This document shows, in pieces, positions 16,901-23,147 of a stretch of DNA of 25,974 bases. This DNA is from an uncultured Clostridia bacterium. GTDB lineage: Bacteria > Bacillota > Clostridia > Oscillospirales > Acutalibacteraceae. The stretch spans positions 1 to 25,974 of the forward strand of contig CALEJD010000020.1 in the NCBI GenBank assembly GCA_937898195.1, in the 5' to 3' direction. A program made the position numbers and the translations under genes. Within the stretch, counting starts at the first letter, position 1. The number at the start of each line of letters is the position of its first letter. Under the pieces are notes generated by a model, which worked only from the letters and a program-made list of their open reading frames with translations, had not been told where the DNA came from and did not search any database.

Positions 16901-17390
16901 AGCAATAAGTCAGGAAAAAGGCGAAAAGCCAAGGCAAAAAGAATGTCTTATCGACCTTCAAATCAATGCGCATATCCCTGACCAGTATATCTCTGCACTC
17001 TCTCAAAGACTTACAGTTTATCGAAGAATTGCAGATATCCGCACATTCCAAGATGCAGAAGATGTGAGAGATGAACTTCGTGACCGTTTTGGTGATATTC
17101 CACCATCAGTTGAAGGACTTATTGAAGTTTCCCTTTGCAGAAATACTGCGGCATCAACGGGTATTTTTGAAATTGGTCAGCGTGGGGATATAATTGCTCT
17201 TTATTGCGAAGACATTGACGCATCGTTGGTGCTTGATTTGTCATCAATTCTTCGTGGAAGAATTAGTGTTACTCAAAAAGGTAAAAAGAGCATAAATGTT
17301 AAAAAACTCGATAATCAGAATTCTCTTGACACACTCAAAGAGATTTTTGAAGCAATCGAAAGTATAAACGCATCAAGAAAAGGTGATTAA
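13911..17390 (+). CDS. mfd: transcription-repair coupling factor Mfd
   Basis: Mfd is a DNA translocase that removes stalled RNA polymerase from lesions and recruits UvrA. The 1159-residue length is typical. In order there are: UvrB-like N-terminal domains (with VRGGIVDFF near residue 172); the CarD-like RNA-polymerase-interacting domain from about 493 to 555 (GDYIVHSIHGIGIFDG); helicase motor 1 with Walker A GDVGFGKTE near 645 and the DEEQ box near 745; SATPIPRT near 771; motor 2 with the TTIIETGVDVPN and QLRGRVGRS motifs; and a C-terminal TRCF domain. The ATG has GAGG about 8 nt upstream. The stop codon lies 1 nt before the next gene's ATG. In Bacillus, spoVT and the yabM flippase follow mfd; here a DUF554 gene follows instead. 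Confidence 0.97.
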   Translation: MSAFTNAIKNSAEFQGVLNSLKKGFLPQGILGLTPVQKAHTISALVGGLEKKALVVVPDDATAVRLCEDLTAFGVSALQYPSRSFSFYTTDSQSYEYEQKRIKVLRRMLDNRCDIVVASAEASVSYTVPPEILRQKSVLLKKNEETTLENIIMSLNCAGYTRVDAVEGVGQFSVRGGIVDFFSPDDEEPVRIELWGDTVDTMCRFDIVSQRRTVNIDEILIAPSKEIIIDNPQELIEKIEKLGNSIRGKKTDIIREKLYSDIDRLKGGLSVGSADKYLPLIYSPATIFDYAKDYLLFCFETAGIKEKVSSSQKLLYEDIKACVDDGTLCKGLDKFTLTFNELVEKYEQFGATYVDNFARGSFDTPVKSLTTFNGGTLPIWNGKLDVLMEDLKPVLSKDSTVIVFAGTEKSAKNLAETLTDEDFTSVYFSHIPAKFPKGAVCVLAGSLTSGFSFPREKLYVFTYSKVYQTKTKRRNTGFKARDTIHSLDELRKGDYIVHSIHGIGIFDGVTQLEANKIIKDYIKIKYAKSDVLYVPVTQLDLVSKYIGPHEDDGKVLKLNRLGGGEWEKTRSRVRSAVKDMADQLIKLYSQRLHSEGYAFSPDIDMQLDFERRFEFEETGDQLRSIDEIKNDMEKPYPMDRLLCGDVGFGKTEVALRAVFKCIADGKQCAILVPTTILALQHYQTILKRFEGFPIEAEMLSRFRTPTQRAKIIKSINAGFIDIIVGTHSLISKNVKFKDLGLLIVDEEQRFGVAQKEKLKEMFPGVDVLTLSATPIPRTLNMAMSGIRDMSVIEEAPSDRFPVQTYVVEHNMALLCEAMEKELRRGGQVYFLHNRVETIDGVALSIQEFLPDARIKTAHGKMNEEELSEIWRDLMNGEIDILVCTTIIETGVDVPNANTLIIEDADKLGLAQLHQLRGRVGRSARRASAYLTYKRDKNLSEVAYKRLQAIREYTEFGSGFKIAMRDLEIRGAGNLLGAQQHGHLASVGYDMYMKLLSEAISQEKGEKPRQKECLIDLQINAHIPDQYISALSQRLTVYRRIADIRTFQDAEDVRDELRDRFGDIPPSVEGLIEVSLCRNTAASTGIFEIGQRGDIIALYCEDIDASLVLDLSSILRGRISVTQKGKKSINVKKLDNQNSLDTLKEIFEAIESINASRKGD

Positions 17391-17391
17391 A

Positions 17392-18078
17392 ATGATTGGT
17401 ACAATCGTGAATACTTCAACCATACTCATTGGTAGTGTTGTTGGTAGTTTGCTCAAAAAAGGAATTAAAGAGAAATACACAAAATGCCTTATGAATGCAA
17501 TGGGACTTGCAGCGGCAGGTATCGGTATAAACTCTGTTGTTCAGAATATGCCAAATAGCAAATATCCAGTTTTATTTATTGTTTCTCTTGCTCTCGGTTC
17601 ACTCTTTGGCAATATGATTGACCTTGACAAGCGTTTCAATGCACTCACAGAGAAAAAAGGCAAAAGTGAGTTGGGCAAAGGCCTTTCAACTGCAATTCTT
17701 CTTTTCTGTATCGGCAGTCTGTCGATTTTAGGTCCTATAAACTCCGCACTTTATAACGACCATACATACCTTTTCACAAATGCAACTCTCGACCTTGTAA
17801 CAAGTATGGTTTTAGCTTCTACTTATGGCATTGGCATAGCCCTTGCGGCGCCTGTTTTGTTCTGTTGGCAAGGCTCAATTTATTTGCTCGCTACTGTTTT
17901 AGGTGAATTTATGAGCCCTGAACTTATGTGTGAAATCAGCGTTGTTGGTGGTTTCCTTATAGCATCTTCAGGACTTGCAATTCTCGAAATAAAAAATCTT
18001 AAGACACTTAATATGTTACCTGCTTTGATTATTCCACCTGTTTGGTTTATAGTTTTGTGGGTAATTTCGTTGGTATAA
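17392..18078 (+). CDS. DUF554 family membrane protein (YdfK/YqgA-like)
   Basis: A 228-residue membrane protein of the DUF554 family, recognised by its opening MIGTIVNTSTILIGSVVGSL, the AMGLAAAGIGINS segment, the central ILLFCIGSLSILGPI and several glycine-rich hydrophobic helices, six to seven in total. Family members such as YqgA and YdfK have no agreed biochemical role. The ATG at 17392 is chosen because AAGGTGAT stands just upstream and the family begins with MIGT; a GTG at 17383 would overlap the mfd stop region. It is the last gene of the glmU operon, and no terminator hairpin was seen before the promoter at 18084. Confidence 0.88.
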   Translation: MIGTIVNTSTILIGSVVGSLLKKGIKEKYTKCLMNAMGLAAAGIGINSVVQNMPNSKYPVLFIVSLALGSLFGNMIDLDKRFNALTEKKGKSELGKGLSTAILLFCIGSLSILGPINSALYNDHTYLFTNATLDLVTSMVLASTYGIGIALAAPVLFCWQGSIYLLATVLGEFMSPELMCEISVVGGFLIASSGLAILEIKNLKTLNMLPALIIPPVWFIVLWVISLV

Positions 18079-18083
18079 ATTCA

Positions 18084-18112
18084 TTGAAATAATAAGTTTT
18101 ATATGTTAAAAT
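18084..18112 (+). promoter_or_regulatory. sigma-A promoter of the LTA-synthase-like/phosphoesterase operon
   Basis: A -35 TTGAAA (18084-18089), a 17-nt spacer and a -10 TAAAAT (18107-18112), starting only 6 nt after the DUF554 stop codon. The predicted start point near 18119 gives a leader of about 28 nt with the ribosome binding site AAAGGGG. Confidence 0.7.
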
Positions 18113-18146
18113 TATATTATAAAAAATATAAAGGGGTTTGAAAAAT

Positions 18147-19988
18147 ATGCTTTGGTTAGCTGTTTTCGGTATTGGTATTGTTGTTGGTATAGCAGATGTA
18201 TTTTTGTTTGCCGATAATAAAAAGGTGGCAACTTTTATTAATTCTATTTTGCGCAACTTAGTTGTTGTAAATTCAACCACGTTTTTTGTTATGAAACAAG
18301 TGTTGAACGTAATCAATATTTTTGATACTTCCACTCACGGTCCAATTTATATTCTTAAATATGTTGGATTATCACTCGCAATTAGTGTTGCATTATTGTT
18401 CGTTACAGGAATTCTCAGAAATTCTTTTGCTTTTGAAAAATATGTTCCAAAACACCAAAAGAGTCATTTAGCAATAAAAATTGTTGCTATTGTTTGTTTT
18501 GCACTTGGCATTGCGGCTATAACAGGTACATTCTGGGGTAAAGAAGCATTTGGTGATTTGTCACCTGACCAGATTCTTATTAATCTTAACTCACCTACAG
18601 AAGGTACTGATGTTGGTGTATATATTTCTCTCTTTGAAGGTCCTGTGCTCACAACTGTATTTGCAACTGCACTCTTTTCTCTTTTAGTTTTTGCAAACAG
18701 AAAATTTACATATAAAAAGAACGAAAAAACTTTTACCATTCTTCCACTTATTGCAATCAGAATAATTAGCCTTATTATTGCAATTGCAATATTAGTTGGT
18801 GGTTGTGCTTTTGGAATAAACAGATTCCAGTTGTTTGACCTTTATAACGCATATATGTCAGACTCATCTTATATTGAAGATAATTTTGTTGACCCGGATA
18901 CTGCTAATATTGTTTTTCCCGAAACCAAGCGTAATCTTATACACATTTACCTTGAGTCAATGGAAAACACCTATTTTTCAAAAGAATTGGGTGGCGCAAT
19001 GGATGAAAACCTTATGCCTGATTTAGCAAAACTTTCAAAAGAAGGTTACAGTTTTTCACACACAAGCACAGGATTTGGTGGTCCAATTCAATCAACAGGT
19101 TCTAGTTGGTCAGTTGCATCAATGGTTAATATGGGAATTGGACTTCCTATGAAAGTTCCGGTTGACGGTAACTCTTATGGTAAACCTGGCAACTTCTTAC
19201 CTGGCGCTACTGCACTTGGCGATATTCTTGCAGAGCAAGGTTATGAGCAAACTGTTATGTTTGGTGCTGAAGCAGCTTTTGGTGGACTTGATTTCTATTT
19301 TGAATCTCATGGAGACTTCAACATTCTTGACTATAAAGCAGTTAAAGAAAAAGGTTGGATTCCTGAAGATTATAAAGTTTTCTGGGGTTATGAAGACGAT
19401 AAGCTCTATGAATTTGCTAAAAACGAACTCACTCGTCTTTCCCAATTAGATAAGCCCTTCCATTTTGTTATGGAAACAGCCGATACACACGCACCACATG
19501 GGTATCTCAGTCCAAAAGCCCCTACACCATATGACGACCAATATTCTAATGCTATTCATTACAGTCAGTCTCAAGCAGTTGAATTTATTCGTTGGATTCA
19601 ACAACAGCCATTCTATGAAAACACAACCATAGTTATTATTGGTGACCATTTAAGTATGGCAAAAGAGTTCTTTGTAAATATTACAAATTACCAACGCACT
19701 TGCTATAACCTTATTCTCAACCCTGCCCCAAGCCTTGGTGAGATTCCACAGGAATATCTTGTTAACAGAAGTTGGGCACTTTTCGATATGTTCCCAACAC
19801 TTCTTGCAAGTATTGGTGTTGAGATTGAAGGAAATCATCTTGGTATCGGCACAAATATGTTCTCAGGTGAAAAAACTCTATTCGAAAGAGATGGTGTGCA
19901 AGAAGTTAATAAAGAGTTAAAAGACAGAAGTAATTTCTATAATAACAATATTCTCGTTGACTGGGAAAGTATTAACAAGCCCAAATAA
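18147..19988 (+). CDS. LTA synthase/phosphoglycerol transferase family membrane enzyme (sulfatase fold)
   Basis: A 613-residue membrane protein with about six hydrophobic segments in the first 230 residues, followed by an extracellular alkaline-phosphatase/sulfatase-fold domain from about residue 260. The metal-site pattern of LtaS/OpgB-type phosphoglycerol transferases is present: Glu270 in IYLESMEN, Asp500-His501 in IIGDHLS, and the histidines of TADTHAPHG. The nucleophile segment reads SSWSVASMVNMGIGLP (about residues 319-334); its relatives usually have Thr at the position of Ser322. The likely role is transfer of phosphoglycerol from phosphatidylglycerol to a lipid-anchored or other envelope glycan. 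The ATG at 18147 has AAAGGGG about 10 nt upstream; a TTG three codons earlier is too close to that site. It lies 24 nt before the phosphoesterase gene. Donor and acceptor are inferred from the family only. Confidence 0.85.
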   Translation: MLWLAVFGIGIVVGIADVFLFADNKKVATFINSILRNLVVVNSTTFFVMKQVLNVINIFDTSTHGPIYILKYVGLSLAISVALLFVTGILRNSFAFEKYVPKHQKSHLAIKIVAIVCFALGIAAITGTFWGKEAFGDLSPDQILINLNSPTEGTDVGVYISLFEGPVLTTVFATALFSLLVFANRKFTYKKNEKTFTILPLIAIRIISLIIAIAILVGGCAFGINRFQLFDLYNAYMSDSSYIEDNFVDPDTANIVFPETKRNLIHIYLESMENTYFSKELGGAMDENLMPDLAKLSKEGYSFSHTSTGFGGPIQSTGSSWSVASMVNMGIGLPMKVPVDGNSYGKPGNFLPGATALGDILAEQGYEQTVMFGAEAAFGGLDFYFESHGDFNILDYKAVKEKGWIPEDYKVFWGYEDDKLYEFAKNELTRLSQLDKPFHFVMETADTHAPHGYLSPKAPTPYDDQYSNAIHYSQSQAVEFIRWIQQQPFYENTTIVIIGDHLSMAKEFFVNITNYQRTCYNLILNPAPSLGEIPQEYLVNRSWALFDMFPTLLASIGVEIEGNHLGIGTNMFSGEKTLFERDGVQEVNKELKDRSNFYNNNILVDWESINKPK

Positions 19989-20012
19989 TAAGTAATAAAG
20001 GAAGATTAAGTT

Positions 20013-21277
20013 ATGAAAAAAGTAAAAAAGGGCTTCGAGTTTTTGCAATAATTCTTGGCATAATTATAGTTGCTATTTGCATCAATATGCTTGCAAATAT
20101 AATTTATAACAAAAACTGCATTAAATATGTGACAGCCTTCGAACCTATTAAATTTGAAAGCCAGTTAGTACCAGAAAAAGATAGTGACGGCAACTGGACT
20201 TTCTCAACTGACAAAGAACTTAAAATTATGCAACTCACAGACATACACATTGGTGGCGGTTGGCTTTCTGCAAAAAACGACTCAATGGCAATCAATGCTG
20301 TTGCAGCAATGGTTAAAGCCGAAAAACCTGACTTAGTTGTTGTAACAGGAGATATTGTGTATCCTGTTCCCTACGAAGCAGCTGCATTCAATAATCTTCC
20401 ACCACACAAAACTTTTGCAGCTTTAATGGAAACCCTTGGGGTTTATTGGATTCCAACCTTTGGAAACCACGATACTGAGTTTTACAGTTTCTATTCAAGA
20501 GAAGAAATCTCAGAATACTATACCAATGCCGGTTTTAAATACTGTTTATATCAAGAAGGTGACGAAAGCATTGATGGTTATGGTAATAGCGTTATCAATG
20601 TTAAAAACTCAAAGGGAATCATCACTCAATCAATTTTCACAATCGACTCTCACGCCTATGCCGGCACTGGCTTATCAAGTATTTTGGCAATGGATTATGA
20701 CAACATTAAGCAAAGCCAGGTTGATTGGTACAAAAACAGAGTTGAAAAGAATAATAAATACAATAGCAATCTTATTGCAAGTTTGGATAACAAAGATGAA
20801 TTGCTCGAAAAACACGGCAAATTAAACACCTTGCTATTCTTCCATATTCCAATTGCTGAATATCGTGATGCTTGGTTTGAATATGTCGAAAATGATTACA
20901 AGGATACTGAAAATGTTAAACTCATTTATGGTACTGCTGGTGAAGAAGACCGAGTTGTATATAACAGTAATATTCCTGACCAATTATTTGAAACAATGCA
21001 GGCTCTTGGTGGCAAGCACGGTGTTTTCTGTGGTCATGACCATGTAAACAATTTTATTATTGACTACAAAGGAATTCTTCTTACTTATGGATATAGTATT
21101 GACTACCTTGCATATAAGGATATTCACACCTTGGGCTCTCAGCGTGGTTGCACAATAATTACAGTAAAGCCCGATAGCAGCTTTGGTATTAAACACGAAA
21201 ACTATTATCAGGATAAATATGCACACGACGCACGAGAAGAAGTTACAATGCAAGTATTAAATGAAGACCATAAATAG
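20013..21277 (+). CDS. membrane-anchored calcineurin-like metallophosphoesterase, reading frame joined by a -1 shift
   Basis: The catalytic domain has the full metallophosphoesterase set: LTDIHIGG, VVTGDIV, FGNHDTE, a histidine in LFFHIP and FCGHDH. The ATG at 20013 has a good ribosome binding site (AAAGGAAG, about 7 nt upstream), but its frame stops after 12 codons at 20049-20051. The segment 20030-20086, in the -1 frame, encodes a textbook hydrophobic anchor (GLRVFAIILGIIIVAICI) that runs straight into the phosphatase frame. A -1 shift at 20024-20030 would give a 421-residue protein starting MKKVKKGLRVF. Without a shift, the only in-frame ATG is at 20087, which yields 396 residues without most of the anchor. 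The cause could be programmed frameshifting, A-tract slippage, a recent one-base deletion or a sequence error. It follows the LTA-synthase-like gene by 24 nt, so an envelope substrate is plausible but unproven. Confidence 0.8.
20024..20030 (+). other. A AAA AAG slippery heptamer in frameshift phase
   Basis: In the frame of the ATG at 20013 the codons are GTA AAA AAG, so the heptamer A AAA AAG stands in the exact phase required for tandem -1 slippage. This is the same heptamer used in the E. coli dnaX gene. After the slip, decoding continues with GGG CTT CGA into the phosphoesterase frame. A second A6 run at 20016-20021 lies just before it. No strong downstream stem-loop was seen, and the only upstream purine-rich site is the start-codon ribosome binding site. 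Confidence 0.6.
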
Positions 21278-21287
21278 ACATAAGAAA

Positions 21288-21307
21288 AGCCACCCTGTTG
21301 GGTGGCT
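21288..21307. terminator. bidirectional terminator between convergent genes
   Basis: AGCCACCC (21288-21295) and GGGTGGCT (21300-21307) form a perfect 8-bp GC-rich stem with the loop TGTT. A T-rich tract follows on the plus strand (AATTCTTTTG), and TTTTCTTA follows on the minus strand. It sits between the plus-strand phosphoesterase and the minus-strand MFS gene and can serve both. Confidence 0.85.
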
Positions 21308-21321
21308 AATTCTTTTGTTAT

Positions 21322-22713
21322 TTATTTTATTTCATCAAGGTTTACGCCTTTTGTTTCTTTGACTTTTAATGTGAACATTACTGCTGCGACTGATACTGCA
21401 ACAACTGAAATTGCAAGACATACCCACCAGATTGGGAAGAAAATCATACCCACAACTGCAAGTGCATAGCCAACTACAAGACCGATGATAACCAAAAGTC
21501 CTTCGCCACCAACAACAGAAGCGCGTATATCTGTTGGCACTTTTTCGGTCATCATAACATTCATATAATCTCGGCCAATCCAATATGAGCCTTGATAAAG
21601 ACCTGCAAATGCACCGATTAAATATGGATTCCAACCTAAGAGAATACCTGCAACAAAGAGTGAATATCCGATTACGCAGGTTGTTGAAAAGCCTGTAACT
21701 GTCACCTTTCGACCGAGTTTGTCTGCAATAAATCCTGAAAGGAATGTGATTGTGGCATAAACAACAGGCACCATAAAGAGAGCCTTTGTGATGTCAGATG
21801 TGCTCATTCCCACCTTGTGCATTGATGACTCAAAATAAAGCGCAATAGCAGGCATTGCCGAGTCAAAAACGATGTGTGAAATAATGAGCATTTTTGTATC
21901 TTTGTTAGAGAAGATATATTTAATTCCGTTAAACACGCCTGACTGGTTTCGTTGGGCCTGTTTTTGTTGTTTCTGCAACTCTTTTTCGGCTTGTCTTTCT
22001 GCATATGGACGACTAAGATATGCAATTCTTTCACTTATGAATACCTTTGTGTCCTTTGCAAAGAGAATGACCAAAAGAACCGCGATAAAGCCTAAAATTG
22101 CGGGTACTAAAAAGATTTCGCGCCAACGGGTAGCATCATCACCCATCAACATATCACGAAGCGTTGGAATGAGAATAACTCCTAAAATACCAAAGCTTTT
22201 TAAGAAACTATAAATCTTTGCACGATGTTTATGTGGTGCTTCTTCAAGTATATAGATAATCTGAATGTCGTGTCCCATAAAGAAACTGATTATAGCAAAG
22301 CCTACAAGGAACATTATGTAGCTTGTTGACAGGTGGATTACCAAAAGTCCTGCTGCCATACCCAAAGTTGAAAGCACAAACAACGGTTTGCGTCCCCATT
22401 TATCTGCAAGAGCCTTATAGAATGGGGTTATAAGCCCTAAAACATAGGTAAAAACGCCAACAGTTGAATGAAGTGCCAACCCCTCTTGGAATGTGTAAAA
22501 TTTGCCCAAGAATGGATTGTTAACGAAAAATTCTGTGACGAATGATGACTGAACTGTGACCGTCAAATTACTTGTAACTTCGTCAAGAATATTAACAATA
22601 GCAATCAATATTAAAAGCACGAAAAAATAGCCTTTATAATTACCTTTTGCCTTTGTTTTATTGAGCCGTGTCAACTGATTATTCTCTCTTGATTTAATCT
22701 TTTCTATGTTCAT
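21322..22713 (-). CDS. MFS transporter
   Basis: A 463-residue major facilitator superfamily protein with about 12 hydrophobic segments. The MFS motif A appears after the second helix (ADKWGRKP) and again in the second half (ADKLGRKV). A charged cytoplasmic loop of about 45 residues, rich in Lys, Gln and Arg, separates the two six-helix bundles. About 35 hydrophilic residues precede the first helix. The substrate cannot be inferred. The ATG at 22713 is chosen because AGGGGAG lies upstream; an in-frame start at 22746 would put that site inside the gene. It is a single-gene unit between two terminators with its own putative promoter. Confidence 0.85.
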   Translation of the reverse strand: MNIEKIKSRENNQLTRLNKTKAKGNYKGYFFVLLILIAIVNILDEVTSNLTVTVQSSFVTEFFVNNPFLGKFYTFQEGLALHSTVGVFTYVLGLITPFYKALADKWGRKPLFVLSTLGMAAGLLVIHLSTSYIMFLVGFAIISFFMGHDIQIIYILEEAPHKHRAKIYSFLKSFGILGVILIPTLRDMLMGDDATRWREIFLVPAILGFIAVLLVILFAKDTKVFISERIAYLSRPYAERQAEKELQKQQKQAQRNQSGVFNGIKYIFSNKDTKMLIISHIVFDSAMPAIALYFESSMHKVGMSTSDITKALFMVPVVYATITFLSGFIADKLGRKVTVTGFSTTCVIGYSLFVAGILLGWNPYLIGAFAGLYQGSYWIGRDYMNVMMTEKVPTDIRASVVGGEGLLVIIGLVVGYALAVVGMIFFPIWWVCLAISVVAVSVAAVMFTLKVKETKGVNLDEIK

Positions 22714-22734
22714 ATTCCACTCCCCTTTTTCTTC

Positions 22735-22763
22735 ATTATATATCATAAATTAAGATTATACAA
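22735..22763 (-). promoter_or_regulatory. putative sigma-A promoter of the MFS gene
   Basis: Read on the minus strand: a perfect -10 TATAAT (22740-22735) with a weak -35 TTGTAT (22763-22758) at 17-nt spacing. The leader would be very short, about 15-20 nt, ending in the ribosome binding site AGGGGAG. A second TATAAT at 22760-22755 overlaps the -35 box but has no good partner. Confidence 0.45.
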
Positions 22764-22764
22764 T

Positions 22765-22792
22765 AAAAAAGTCCCGATTTTCTCGGGACTTT
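22765..22792 (-). terminator. rho-independent terminator of the alaS-HIT operon
   Basis: AAAGTCCCGA (22768-22777) and TCGGGACTTT (22783-22792) form a perfect 10-bp stem with a 5-nt loop. On the minus strand it ends in a run of six T (22770-22765). It begins a few nt after the HIT gene stop codon. Confidence 0.9.
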
Positions 22793-22796
22793 AATT

Positions 22797-23135
22797 TTAT
22801 ATAAGCTTTTCTGAAAGGTTATCACCACTTAAAATATGGAAATGGATGTGTTTTACAGTTTGGCCTGCTTTTTCGCCACAGTTATTGATGATTCTGTAAC
22901 TGTCAACACCAGCGAGTTTTGCGATTTCAGGAATTTTCGCAAAGAGATAACCGATTGCTTCGCAGTTTTCTGCGTTTATATCGTTTGCACTGCTTGCAAT
23001 GTGGTCCTTTGGAATTACAAGCACGTGAGTTTCAGCCTGAGGAGCAATATCACGGAATGCGAGAATTTTTTCGTCCTCATAAACCTTATTTGATAGAATT
23101 TCACCATTTGCTATTTTACAAAAAAGACAATCCAT
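22797..23135 (-). CDS. HIT family nucleotide-binding protein (HinT-like)
   Basis: A 112-residue histidine-triad protein. The HIHFHIL motif at 96-102 supplies His96, His98 (the family nucleophile) and His100, and the N-terminal CLFCKI with the DIAPQAETHVLVIPKDH segment is standard for the HinT branch. HinT proteins hydrolyse purine nucleoside phosphoramidates and acyl-adenylates, including lysyl- or other aminoacyl-AMP released by tRNA synthetases. That fits its position 12 nt after alaS, in the same transcript, although the functional link is inferred. The length is normal for the family. It is the last gene before a strong terminator. Confidence 0.93.
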   Translation of the reverse strand: MDCLFCKIANGEILSNKVYEDEKILAFRDIAPQAETHVLVIPKDHIASSANDINAENCEAIGYLFAKIPEIAKLAGVDSYRIINNCGEKAGQTVKHIHFHILSGDNLSEKLI

Positions 23136-23147
23136 AATTAATTCTCC

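Noticed and set aside
20087..20089. ATG at 20087 as the true start of the phosphoesterase
   Set aside because: No good ribosome binding site precedes it, it removes most of the membrane anchor, and a far better start exists at 20013. It remains possible if the upstream frame is truly broken.
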